A DNA stretch of 44,775 nt from Bdellovibrionota bacterium. GTDB taxonomy: Bacteria; Bdellovibrionota; Bdellovibrionia; Bdellovibrionales; JAEYZS01. The notes under the pieces are model-generated. The model worked only from the letters and a program-made list of their open reading frames with translations. It ran no database searches and was not told the DNA's origin. The stretch spans positions 1 through 44,775 of the forward strand of contig JAZKEU010000021.1 of the NCBI GenBank assembly GCA_040386775.1. Direction: 5' to 3'. Both the position numbers and the translations under genes were made by a program. Of the stretch, positions 8,016 through 17,483 are shown in pieces (the first letter of the stretch is position 1; every line of letters starts with the position of its first letter).

Positions 8016-11000
8016 GTGAAGAAGTCTTCTTTACTTTTAGAGCTTGAACAGACATTGAAAAACAGAATCATGATTCTTGATGGAGCCATGGGAACTGTGA
8101 TTCAAACGTATAAGCTGAATGAAGAAGATTTCAGAAAAGGTCATTTCGAAAATCATCCCAAAGATTTAAAAGGCAACAATGATCTTCTGGTTCTCACAAG
8201 GCCTGACATCATCAAACAAATTCATTTGGATTATCTAAAAGCTGGCGCAGACATCATTGAAACCAACACTTTCAACGGAACAAGAATCGCTCAAGCTGAT
8301 TACAATCTTGAATACATAGCTCCGGAATTAAACCGCGCTGCTGCTCGTCTTGCTAAGGAAGCTTGCATTGAGTTCATGAGAGACAACCCTGACCGAAAAT
8401 GTTATGTTGCAGGAGCAATGGGACCTACAAATAAAACGGCTTCCATTTCTCCCGATGTCAACAATCCTGGTTACCGAGCGATCTCATTTGATGAGCTCGT
8501 GGCAAATTATTACGAAGAGGCAATCTGTCTACTTGAAGGTGGTGCCGATATTTTACTTCCTGAAACAACGTTTGATACTTTGAATGTTAAGGCTGCACTT
8601 TTTGCAATTCAAAAAATTGAAGAAGAAAGAAAAGAAAAATTACCCGTGATGATTTCGGTGACGATCACCGATCAATCTGGAAGAACTCTTTCCGGACAAA
8701 CAGTGGAAGGCTTCTGGAATTCCGTGAGACACATGAAACCACTTTCTGTCGGAATCAACTGTGCTTTAGGTGCTGAAGAAATGCGTCCTTATATGCAGGA
8801 TCTTTCGAACATCTCCGAAGTGTATGTGAGCTGTTATCCCAATGCTGGTTTACCAAATCCATTATCAATTACAGGTTACGATGAAACTCCTGAATCTCTC
8901 AGTGGAACATTATTGGAATTTGCTGAGAGCGGATTCCTAAATGTTGTGGGTGGCTGCTGTGGTACGACTCCCCCACATATTGAGGCAATCAGTAGACGCC
9001 TTAAGAATATTAAACCTCGCGCGCGAAAAGACTTAGAATCTAGAACTCGTTTATCAGGACTAGAATCACTCAATCTAAAATCAGATGGTGATAGACCATT
9101 CATTATGGTTGGGGAAAGAACCAACGTCACCGGTTCTCCAAAGTTTGCCTCTCTCATTAAAGAAGGCAAATACGATGAAGCACTCACAGTTGCTAGGCAA
9201 CAAGTTGAGAACGGCGCAAACATCATCGATATAAATTTTGATGAAGCGATGATTGATGGACCAAAAGCAATGAAGGACTTCGTAAACCTTGTGGCTTCTG
9301 AACCTGACATTTGTAAAGTCCCCATCATGATCGATTCTTCCAAGTGGGAAGTGATTGAAGAAGGACTTAAGTGTCTTCAAGGAAAAGGAATCGTCAATTC
9401 CATTTCACTTAAAGAAGGCGAAGAAGAGTTTCTAAGACAAGCCAATATAGTTCGCAAATATGGTGCGGCAGCTGTCGTTATGGCCTTTGATGAAAAAGGC
9501 CAAGCCGTTGAAACGGAAGATAAAGTTAGAATCTGTTCACGTGCCTATAAACTTCTTACAGAAAAAGCGGGATTTGAACCAGAAGATATTATCTTTGACC
9601 CTAATATTTTAACCGTCGCCACGGGAATGAGCGAGCATGATAACTATGCCGTAAACTTTATCAACGCGATTCCGGAAATCAAAAAAGCCTGTCCCGGAGC
9701 CTTGATCTCTGGCGGTGTTTCCAATCTTTCATTTTCTTTTAGAGGAAATAATAAAGTCAGAGAAGCCATGCATACAGTCTTCCTCTATCAGGCCATTTCT
9801 AAAGGCCTCGACATGGGAATCGTCAATGCCGGAATGCTGGAAGTATTTGAAGAAATCGATCCGATCCTTCGCGAAAAATGTGAAAATGTAATTTTAAATA
9901 AACATGCTGGGGCCTCGGAAGAATTGATCGACTTGGCTGAAAGCTATAAAAACCAAGCTGGTCAAAAAAATATTCAAAATTTAGAATGGAGAGAAAACTC
10001 TCTAGAAGAAAGAATTTCTCATTCTCTGGTCAAGGGTATTGAAACTTTCATCGATGAGGATACAGCCGAAGCTCTGGCCAAGTACAAACGTCCTCTCGAT
10101 GTCATCGAAGGTCCCCTTATGGGTGGAATGAAAGTCGTGGGCACACTCTTTGGCACCGGGAAGATGTTCCTCCCTCAAGTGGTTAAGAGTGCGCGTGTTA
10201 TGAAAAAGGCCGTGAAATATCTTGAACCTTACATGGAAGAAGAAAAAAAGAAGTTCTTAAAAGAAGGCCAAGTTTCCAGTCAAAATACATTCTTGATTGC
10301 CACCGTTAAAGGCGATGTGCATGACATTGGAAAAAATATTGTATCGGTAGTGCTTGCTTGCAACGGTTATAAAGTGATTGATCTCGGAGTGATGGTTTCA
10401 TGCCAAGATATCGTAGATAAAGCCAGAGAACTCAATGTGGATCTCGTAGGACTCAGTGGCTTGATTACTCCCTCTCTTGATGAAATGGCAAATAACTTAA
10501 AAGAATTCGAAAGAATAGGACTCAACAAACCCGTGCTTGTGGGCGGTGCAACCACTTCGAAAGTTCATACCGCAGTCAAGTTAGATCCCCACTACTCTCA
10601 GGCCGTTTGCCATGTCGGTGATGCCTCTCTGGTGGTAGAAGTTTGCAATCAGCTCATCAGTGATAAAAATAAAAAAGCTTATATTGAAAAGACCAAAGCG
10701 AATTACAAAGAAATCAGAGAAGCCTATTTGAGCTCTCTAGACGAAAAAAATAAATTTATGCCTATCCAAGAAGCCCGCACCAAGGGCTTTAAAACTGATT
10801 GGGATAAAGTTGATATCGAACAGCCTGAGTTCAAGGGTGTTCGTGAATTCAGTTTTACTGTGAAGGACATCGAACCTTATATCGATTGGTCTCCTTTCTT
10901 TTGGACTTGGGGATTAAAAGGTGTTTATCCACAAATTTTAGAAAAATATGATGGAGAAGCTAAAAAAGTATTCGATGAAGCTCAAATATTTTTAAAAAAA

Positions 11001-11708
11001 TTCACTTTCGAAAATACCATTCGTCCAAAAGCCATAGTGGGAATTTTTGATGCCTACTCCACGAATAAAGATTCGGTGATTATCCACGAAAATGGCAAAG
11101 AAATCGATACGCTGACCTTCATGAGACAACAGAGAGAAAAAGAAGCAGTCTCTGGCGTCTATCACTGTCTGTCTGATTTTATTGCACCGGATATTTCTAA
11201 AAAAGATTCTATGGGTATGTTTGTTGTGACCGCCGGCAAAGAAATTGATGAGATGGCTAAATCTTATGAAGATCAAGGCGATGACTATACTTCGATCTTA
11301 ATCAAAGCTCTCGGCGATAGAATTGTCGAAGGCCTAGCAGAGCTTTTACATAAAAAAGTGAGAGAGGCTTATGGTTTTGGTAGAAATGAAAATCTAACAA
11401 CTCAAGATCTCATCAAAGAAAAATACCGAGGAATTCGCCCAGCACCCGGTTATCCTGCTTGCCCAGATCATACAGAAAAATCCAAAATTTGGAAACACCT
11501 AAACGCCTTCGAAAGAACTGGCGCAACTTTGACCTCTCACTATGCGATGAGCCCAGGCAGTACGATCTCTGGATATTATTTCAACCATCCAGAATCAAAA
11601 TATTTCCACGTTGGAAAAATCGGTAAAGACCAAATCGCCGATCTCGCTAAAAGAAAAAATATGTCAGAACAAGAATTAGAAAAATTCCTAGCCTCAAATC
11701 TCCTCTAA
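8016..11708 (+). CDS. metH: Cobalamin-dependent methionine synthase
   Basis: MetH transfers the methyl group of 5-methyl-THF to homocysteine through cobalamin. The 1230 residues hold the complete four-module architecture: homocysteine-binding barrel with the zinc cysteines in GGCCGT (near 311), pterin-binding barrel starting at GERTNVTGS, cobalamin cap and Rossmann module with [11 protein letters not shown] (the base-off histidine near 768), and the SAM-binding reactivation domain with [12 protein letters not shown] near 1144. The start is GTG, with GAGG about 11 bases upstream. It is co-transcribed with metF. The organism therefore needs cobalamin for this step, either made or taken up. No truncation is seen. 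Confidence 0.98.
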   Translation: MKKSSLLLELEQTLKNRIMILDGAMGTVIQTYKLNEEDFRKGHFENHPKDLKGNNDLLVLTRPDIIKQIHLDYLKAGADIIETNTFNGTRIAQADYNLEYIAPELNRAAARLAKEACIEFMRDNPDRKCYVAGAMGPTNKTASISPDVNNPGYRAISFDELVANYYEEAICLLEGGADILLPETTFDTLNVKAALFAIQKIEEERKEKLPVMISVTITDQSGRTLSGQTVEGFWNSVRHMKPLSVGINCALGAEEMRPYMQDLSNISEVYVSCYPNAGLPNPLSITGYDETPESLSGTLLEFAESGFLNVVGGCCGTTPPHIEAISRRLKNIKPRARKDLESRTRLSGLESLNLKSDGDRPFIMVGERTNVTGSPKFASLIKEGKYDEALTVARQQVENGANIIDINFDEAMIDGPKAMKDFVNLVASEPDICKVPIMIDSSKWEVIEEGLKCLQGKGIVNSISLKEGEEEFLRQANIVRKYGAAAVVMAFDEKGQAVETEDKVRICSRAYKLLTEKAGFEPEDIIFDPNILTVATGMSEHDNYAVNFINAIPEIKKACPGALISGGVSNLSFSFRGNNKVREAMHTVFLYQAISKGLDMGIVNAGMLEVFEEIDPILREKCENVILNKHAGASEELIDLAESYKNQAGQKNIQNLEWRENSLEERISHSLVKGIETFIDEDTAEALAKYKRPLDVIEGPLMGGMKVVGTLFGTGKMFLPQVVKSARVMKKAVKYLEPYMEEEKKKFLKEGQVSSQNTFLIATVKGDVHDIGKNIVSVVLACNGYKVIDLGVMVSCQDIVDKARELNVDLVGLSGLITPSLDEMANNLKEFERIGLNKPVLVGGATTSKVHTAVKLDPHYSQAVCHVGDASLVVEVCNQLISDKNKKAYIEKTKANYKEIREAYLSSLDEKNKFMPIQEARTKGFKTDWDKVDIEQPEFKGVREFSFTVKDIEPYIDWSPFFWTWGLKGVYPQILEKYDGEAKKVFDEAQIFLKKFTFENTIRPKAIVGIFDAYSTNKDSVIIHENGKEIDTLTFMRQQREKEAVSGVYHCLSDFIAPDISKKDSMGMFVVTAGKEIDEMAKSYEDQGDDYTSILIKALGDRIVEGLAELLHKKVREAYGFGRNENLTTQDLIKEKYRGIRPAPGYPACPDHTEKSKIWKHLNAFERTGATLTSHYAMSPGSTISGYYFNHPESKYFHVGKIGKDQIADLAKRKNMSEQELEKFLASNLL

Positions 11709-11880
11709 CCAAAAAAGTACCCCCTAGTTTTCTGTACTGTCGATGCGTCATTTGTTGCGGGAATGTTGCATGAAGGAGTGACGTTTTTAAGTAGAGCTGG
11801 CCATTTTAGAGCCTGAATTTATTGTTATACCTAACCTTAGAACTTTAGATTGAGGAATTGTCTTTGCATACAGTAAGGAT
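11709..11880 (+). other. Intergenic region after metH
   Basis: These 172 bases separate metH from the protease gene. I find no strong hairpin with a T-tract for metH termination; only short weak stems (a GTAC pair, a CGTCA/TGACG pair) are present. An AAGGA at 11875-11879 is the ribosome-binding site for the next gene. A 12-codon ATG frame in the middle is likely chance. Confidence 0.4.
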
Positions 11881-11886
11881 ATGAAC

Positions 11887-12822
11887 ATGAAAAAGTACCA
11901 ACTTATGACTTTATTTATTATTGGCCTGATCATCTTTGCCGAGGTCAGTTCCGCTAAAGCCTTTCGCCCCAATAATAATAGCGTAGATTTTTCTGTCGGT
12001 AATTCTTGGGACAGAAGACCACCCAATGACAATGATCTCAGTAATCCTTTAATTCTGAACTTAGTATCTAGAACCGCAAGAATTTATAGCAACACCGGCG
12101 CCAACGGAAAAAGTATTCCTGTTGGCTCAGGAGTATATTTAGGAAAATATCAGAACCAATACATCATGATGACCAACAATCATGTCATTCCTGATCAAAA
12201 ATTTTGTGTTACGGTGGATTCCGTAAAATTTGAAAATCAGAAAAATTTAAAATGTGGTGAAATTATTTTTACCGATTATAAAATAGATATCACAGTATTT
12301 ACTTTACAGAGCAATACCAACGAAGAGCACTTAGAAAATTTACCGCCTATGGAGTTTGAGACCCAAAAAAAATACTCGGCTGGTCAATCATTAATTACCG
12401 CAGGCTTCGGATCTTTTAAAAATAACCAAGGAAGTATAACCATTGATAACAGTCCAAATTGCATATTGATGAGAGGGTCTGATAAACTTTTGAATTTAAT
12501 ATTAAATAATTCTAAAACCTCTCTGCCGGGACTTGCTCATGCTTGCGAACAGTCTGAAGGAGATTCTGGTTCTGTAATTATTGATTCTCTGACTTCAAAA
12601 ATCGTTGGACTGAACTTCTTTGTAGCTACAGAGCGAAATGTAAAGGTCCAAAGCGATAGTATTATTCAAAATAATGTCCTAAATCCCTCCGCGGAAATTC
12701 TAGGAAGCATATCTTATGCAATTCCCTCAGCACTAATCAAAAAGAGTTTAGATAATTCTTTAGTAGATCCTAAACAAAAGCATAAAGATATACTCTATGC
12801 TCTTTTAAGTTTATTTGATTAA
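11887..12822 (+). CDS. Exported trypsin-like serine protease
   Basis: The product has a hydrophobic signal peptide (about residues 3-24, ending SSAKA) and a trypsin-fold catalytic triad in order: H in TNNHVI, D in YKIDITVF, and S in EGDSGS (about residues 99, 134 and 227 counted from this start). GVYLGKY corresponds to the strand before the histidine and IVGLNFF to the strand after the serine. Six or so bases upstream of the earlier in-frame ATG at 11881 there is too little room for ribosome binding; AAGGA at 11875-11879 suits this ATG better. There is no PDZ domain, unlike the Do protease at 43 kb. Four cysteines could form disulphides. Substrate is unknown; a secreted enzyme acting on prey or envelope proteins is only an inference. 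It converges on the gene at 12834 with an 11-base gap. Confidence 0.82.
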   Translation: MKKYQLMTLFIIGLIIFAEVSSAKAFRPNNNSVDFSVGNSWDRRPPNDNDLSNPLILNLVSRTARIYSNTGANGKSIPVGSGVYLGKYQNQYIMMTNNHVIPDQKFCVTVDSVKFENQKNLKCGEIIFTDYKIDITVFTLQSNTNEEHLENLPPMEFETQKKYSAGQSLITAGFGSFKNNQGSITIDNSPNCILMRGSDKLLNLILNNSKTSLPGLAHACEQSEGDSGSVIIDSLTSKIVGLNFFVATERNVKVQSDSIIQNNVLNPSAEILGSISYAIPSALIKKSLDNSLVDPKQKHKDILYALLSLFD

Positions 12823-12833
12823 ATAATTTAGAA

Positions 12834-15488
12834 CTACAAACCAATCGATTCACATGACCAAGTGGTACCATTACAAATTGGCACTTTTTTACAGTTTAAA
12901 CTATTTCCACCACAGGCAAATATCACGCAATTGGGTTTGGTCGCCGCACTACATCCACCAGATCCAGATCTATTTGCAATGCATGGTGCATCTGTACCGC
13001 CACTAGAACCTAGGCACGCCCAACTCCAAGGACCTGTGCCTGTAACCGCAGATACCGCTCCTACAGAACACAAGTTTAGCGTCGGTGCAGACCCAACAGT
13101 TGTTCCGTTTGCCGTTCCACAAAGACCATTGACTGGCGGAACACCCGTACATGCAACACTCGATGATGGTGTACCAATTGTTCCAGTGCATGAATTTAAG
13201 ACAGGACAATATCTAGGACCGCAATTTGAATTCGCAGGAGTAGTTGTATTCACAGGACAAGGTGGAGTTGCGCAAGTCGTATTGCATTTTCCGGAAGCAT
13301 TACAGTATGAGCCCGCTTCACAAGAATTTCCGCCAACTTTGAATGCACCATATTCAAAACATGAATTGGCTGTATCGGTCGCAGAAGTATAAGGAACACC
13401 CATAAGAGTAGTGCTGTATGCTGTCGGATTTGTCGCTTGCGATCTCCCACATGGATCCATCGCTAGCATGCAATAATTATTTCCTGGCGCTTGCAAACAA
13501 CCAGAGTGCTGCATCGGATCCCAACCTATAGTTGCATTTGGGCACGCACCAATTGTTGGCGTGAATCCGCCATTCACATTCGGACACAGAGAAACAACTC
13601 CGCAAGCTTTTGTAGCAGCTGTTGGATATGTGACTTGATTTTCAAAATCAGGATTTGTACCAAACACTTGGTTTCCAGCGTTAGCAATACCAATCGCGGT
13701 ATTCCCATCTTTACACCAATCTTGACTGCGTGTTGCTCCTGCCCCACCACAATCATTTACAATATTCATATCAAAATCATAAGCACCATCTATAGCCGAG
13801 GCTGGAAGTTGAACAGCGCAATTACCACCCGTACAAACACAGGCAGGATTTTGAACAGTACCATTCGGTAATCTTAGAGTCGCTGTACAAGAATCTGTTA
13901 CAAAACCTGAATATGCTCCTGCAGGTACAGCATATGTCACAGGAACAGAAAATCTAGGAGCGCCACTTTCACACTGATACTGATTTGCACCGAAAGGGTT
14001 AAGTGCTGTCGCATATTTCGCCTGTGAGGTGATCGTATTGTCTCGCCCAAGTTGCGTAGCAAGAGTGGTGGGAGCTATACGAAGTGTAGTTTCTGTAATG
14101 CTTCCAACGACTGGCGCAGGTGGAATTACAACAAAGTGAGGATCCGATGCAGCCGCGCAACTGTTTGGATTTGTACTGCAGAATGAAGGACCAATATTTC
14201 CTCCAGTATCCACGGCTCTCACATCAACAACGTAAGCTCTGCCCTCAGTCAAACTTGAAAGAGTGATCGTGGCATTCGTTGTGACTTCTGATCTTTCGTC
14301 GTTGTATGTTGGAGTGTATTCAATTCTTACCGTACCCGCATTTGCACCGTTATGATCATAAACGCTAGCGGTTTCACACGGCTCCCAATGATTTGGGTTG
14401 TTTGTAAACCAATTCTTTTCGCCGATCTTACATAAGAAAGAAGACCCAGGCTCTGATTCTAAACAGTTATTTACGCAAGCTGTGTTCGAAAAAGTATTAA
14501 ATAAATTAAGTGCTCCCAAACTGTTACAAGCTCTACTCTCCACTTGAGATAAACACTGAGTAAGACAGCTTGATCCTGAAGAATTTTTTACAGTTTTAAC
14601 TTTGAAAACTACAGGAGTAGTAGCATTGCAATGAGAAGGAAGACCATTTTTCCCTGCAGGACAAAACGCGCCTTGACCTTGCATTTCCATTAAAGTTAAA
14701 GAAGCGGCCTTATCTGCATTTTGCTTGATCGTCCCACCAGCAACGCAAGATTTGCCATTGCCAACCCCATCCATTGTTACTTTTACTTTAAATTCTGTTG
14801 GAGTACTATATGTGGATCCAGGGATGTTTGCGATTGCAAGTCTTCTGCCGGTGCATATGCTTGCCCCCGCAGGAGATTTAAAATTAACTGCCAAATCAAT
14901 TGTTACATTTTTTTCTGAAATACGAAGACCGGGACGAGTTGTTGAATCATCTAAAAATCTTGTTCCACAATTTGGATTATTCATATCCAGATCTGAACAA
15001 CAAAAATCACCGCTTGCGGCCAAAGCCAAAAGCCTATTCGTTGAATTTTTAATATTTAGGTTGTTGAAATATTTCCAGTTGTTGGGAATTGCCTGAGCAT
15101 TGTTTGAGATACTCATACGAAAACCTGAAGGCCCCGTGAAAAGTGGAGCCGATACTCCCCCAAATACAAATCTATCCAAACCATCATCTGTTTTATCAAG
15201 ACCCTTTGCGTAATTCATAGTTCCTGGAACCGGGCCGTAAGATGAAATGAATAAAGACGTTTCATCTTTCTTTATGTATTCCACAATCGAATTTGCAATA
15301 TTTTGACAGCTACCAGAAAGTTCAAGTTTTACATTCTGTTGATTTTGGCTAGTTACAAAATGGGCCACGACTAAAGCAATCGTTACCACCATCCCTGCCG
15401 CCGCCAGGGCGCCGACCAATCCTATGCCATTTTCATTTAACAACTTTTTTATATGGTTTTTTTTTGAATGGTTTTTCATAATGATCAT
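12834..15488 (-). CDS. Large cysteine-rich surface protein with pilin-like N-terminus
   Basis: This 884-residue product begins with a basic leader, then G21 followed by IGLVGALAAAGMVVTIALVV, which looks like a type IV prepilin cleavage site and helix. The usual Glu at +5 is Gly, as in some minor pilins. The remainder is extracellular in character: about 50 cysteines, Ser/Thr/Gly-rich, a fibronectin-III-like stretch near 385-430 (ATITLSSLTEGRAYVVDVRA), and near the end a segment with SAPTLNLCSVG and GTGPWSWACLG of the kind found in repetitive bacterial surface proteins. An alternative ATG lies three codons downstream at 15479; neither has a strong ribosome site. I infer a tip or adhesin-like minor pilin. 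The gene is monocistronic, with its promoter not evident. Confidence 0.7.
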   Translation of the reverse strand: MIIMKNHSKKNHIKKLLNENGIGLVGALAAAGMVVTIALVVAHFVTSQNQQNVKLELSGSCQNIANSIVEYIKKDETSLFISSYGPVPGTMNYAKGLDKTDDGLDRFVFGGVSAPLFTGPSGFRMSISNNAQAIPNNWKYFNNLNIKNSTNRLLALAASGDFCCSDLDMNNPNCGTRFLDDSTTRPGLRISEKNVTIDLAVNFKSPAGASICTGRRLAIANIPGSTYSTPTEFKVKVTMDGVGNGKSCVAGGTIKQNADKAASLTLMEMQGQGAFCPAGKNGLPSHCNATTPVVFKVKTVKNSSGSSCLTQCLSQVESRACNSLGALNLFNTFSNTACVNNCLESEPGSSFLCKIGEKNWFTNNPNHWEPCETASVYDHNGANAGTVRIEYTPTYNDERSEVTTNATITLSSLTEGRAYVVDVRAVDTGGNIGPSFCSTNPNSCAAASDPHFVVIPPAPVVGSITETTLRIAPTTLATQLGRDNTITSQAKYATALNPFGANQYQCESGAPRFSVPVTYAVPAGAYSGFVTDSCTATLRLPNGTVQNPACVCTGGNCAVQLPASAIDGAYDFDMNIVNDCGGAGATRSQDWCKDGNTAIGIANAGNQVFGTNPDFENQVTYPTAATKACGVVSLCPNVNGGFTPTIGACPNATIGWDPMQHSGCLQAPGNNYCMLAMDPCGRSQATNPTAYSTTLMGVPYTSATDTANSCFEYGAFKVGGNSCEAGSYCNASGKCNTTCATPPCPVNTTTPANSNCGPRYCPVLNSCTGTIGTPSSSVACTGVPPVNGLCGTANGTTVGSAPTLNLCSVGAVSAVTGTGPWSWACLGSSGGTDAPCIANRSGSGGCSAATKPNCVIFACGGNSLNCKKVPICNGTTWSCESIGL

Positions 15489-15561
15489 AGTCTGTTATCG
15501 GATCAAGCGAGTCAAAACTAGACATAAATCTAACTGAATGTCTCAACACGAGACAGTGCTC

Positions 15562-17442
15562 CTAAATCTCAATCTGTACGCCCACTTCGATCACATTTTG
15601 CGGAGGAATACTAAAGAACGCCATCGGCCTTTCTGCATTTCTCGACATCAGAGCAAATAGTCGCTGTCTCCAGCTTTTAAAGAATGACTTTTCCTTCGTT
15701 ACGATTGTTTCTCTACCTAGAACAAAAGTGGTGTACTCGAGTGGAAAATGAAGACCGGCTTCTTGGCAGGCTTTTAAAATCAAATATATATTTGGCTTTT
15801 CCATAAATCCAAAATAAGCACGCACTCTGTGGAAATTAGGTCCCAGGTCTCTAATTTTAATTCGTTCATCAGGATGAACCGTCGGGACTTCTTTGGTTTT
15901 GATCGTGAGTAACATGATGTTTTCATGGAGAACTTTGTTGTGCTTCATATTGTGAATGAGAGGAAATGGAACCCCCCAAGCATCACCAGACATAAAGATG
16001 GCATAACCTTTTGCCCTGTGAGGTCTTAATAACTCAACATTTTTTAAAAAATCTTCGACCAAGATAGATCTGCTCTTTAAGATTTCTAAGAGCTGAATTC
16101 TACCTTTTTGCCAAGTCTTCATTACGACATAGATTAAACTGCCAACGAATATCGCGACCCATCCACCGCTCCAAAATTTTACGATGTTCGTAGTAAAGAA
16201 AACCAAATCAACTAAAAGTAACGGAACAAATATCATTAAAACTTTCCAAGGCTTCCAGCCCCATAATTTTAAAGCAACATCCGTTGCAAGAATAGTTGTG
16301 AGAGCTGCAGTACCTGCCACGGCAACACCGTATGCAGAAGCCAATTCACTTGAGCTCTTAAATTCGATCACGAGTAAGATTACTCCAAGCAACATTGCCC
16401 AGTTCATGAATGGTAAATAAATTTGCCCAATCTCACTTTTCGAAGTGTGCACGATCTGCATACGAGGAAAATATCCAAGTTGCATTGCCTGTTTTGCTAA
16501 AGAGAACACACCTGAAATCAGAGCTTGAGATGCAATCACCGTAGCCATCGTAGCAATGATCACCACAGGAATGAGTGCCCATTCGGGAGCTAATTTATAA
16601 AAAGGATTTGATATAGCAGATGGCGTATGAAGAAGAAGCGCGCCTTGACCAAAATAATTTATGATCAGTGCGGGGAAGGCCACAAAAAACCAAGCTTTTT
16701 GAATTGGTGGTCTTCCAAAATGTCCCATGTCAGCGTAAAGAGCTTCTCCACCAGTCACAACTAGGAATACCGACCCTAAAATAAAAAATCCTTCTTTGCC
16801 ATTTTCCATAAAAAACTGAATTGCATAAATTGGATTTAGAGCTCTCAAAACTTCAGGATTATCAATGATGCCGTTAATTCCAAGTGCAGAGAGTGTTAGA
16901 AACCAAACTAAAATTATGGGACCAAAGAAAGTTCCAATTTTTGCAGTTCCATGTTTTTGAAATGAGAACAATAGTACTAGAAGACCTATGGTCAAAGGCA
17001 AAATCACATGCTCAAGATCAGGATTTAAAATTTGAAGACCTTCCACAGCGGATAAGACCGAGATTGCCGGAGTGATAATTCCGTCACCAAATAAAAGTGC
17101 AGCCCCGATAAGACCTGTGAGAAATACCCATCCTCTATTTTTTTCAGCAACAGACACGAGTGACATGAGAGATAAAATCCCACCTTCGCCATTGTTGTCT
17201 GCTCTTAAGATTAAAGTGATGTATTTGAAACAAATTACAACAATCAAAGTCCAAACAATAAGAGAAAGAACTCCAAGGATATTCATTTCATTCAAAGCCA
17301 CCTGATGATGAGGCCCGAAACATTCTCTGAAGGCGTAAAGAGGACTTGTCCCGATATCACCAAAAACCACACCGAGTGCTAATAATGAAATTAGCAAACG
17401 TGATTTTTGAGATCCCTGTCCCGTGGTATGTGCTTGATCCAT
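15562..17442 (-). CDS. kup: KUP-type potassium uptake protein
   Basis: This 626-residue protein is a K+/H+ symporter of the KUP/HAK family. The first helix carries the GVVFGDIGTSPLYAF signature (about residues 34-48). About twelve hydrophobic helices follow to residue 450, including GDGIITPAISVLSA and the GGEALYADMGHFG motif, and a soluble C-terminal domain of about 170 residues closes the protein, as usual for the family. The ATG lies in an AT-rich leader without an obvious ribosome site. The gene follows smc by 41 bases on the same strand and might be read from the same transcript. Confidence 0.96.
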   Translation of the reverse strand: MDQAHTTGQGSQKSRLLISLLALGVVFGDIGTSPLYAFRECFGPHHQVALNEMNILGVLSLIVWTLIVVICFKYITLILRADNNGEGGILSLMSLVSVAEKNRGWVFLTGLIGAALLFGDGIITPAISVLSAVEGLQILNPDLEHVILPLTIGLLVLLFSFQKHGTAKIGTFFGPIILVWFLTLSALGINGIIDNPEVLRALNPIYAIQFFMENGKEGFFILGSVFLVVTGGEALYADMGHFGRPPIQKAWFFVAFPALIINYFGQGALLLHTPSAISNPFYKLAPEWALIPVVIIATMATVIASQALISGVFSLAKQAMQLGYFPRMQIVHTSKSEIGQIYLPFMNWAMLLGVILLVIEFKSSSELASAYGVAVAGTAALTTILATDVALKLWGWKPWKVLMIFVPLLLVDLVFFTTNIVKFWSGGWVAIFVGSLIYVVMKTWQKGRIQLLEILKSRSILVEDFLKNVELLRPHRAKGYAIFMSGDAWGVPFPLIHNMKHNKVLHENIMLLTIKTKEVPTVHPDERIKIRDLGPNFHRVRAYFGFMEKPNIYLILKACQEAGLHFPLEYTTFVLGRETIVTKEKSFFKSWRQRLFALMSRNAERPMAFFSIPPQNVIEVGVQIEI

Positions 17443-17483
17443 ATTTTTATAATTTTAGGTAGCGCTGTTAATAAAATTAATAA

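Noticed and set aside
11758-11796. 12-codon frame upstream of the protease gene (possible leader peptide)
   Set aside because: No ribosome site, no coding signal, and chance frames of this length are common.
13491-15096. Long plus-strand frames inside the cysteine-rich gene and similar ones opposite smc, ftsY and metH
   Set aside because: They are antisense shadows: no ribosome sites, implausible amino acid make-up, and complete conserved genes on the other strand.
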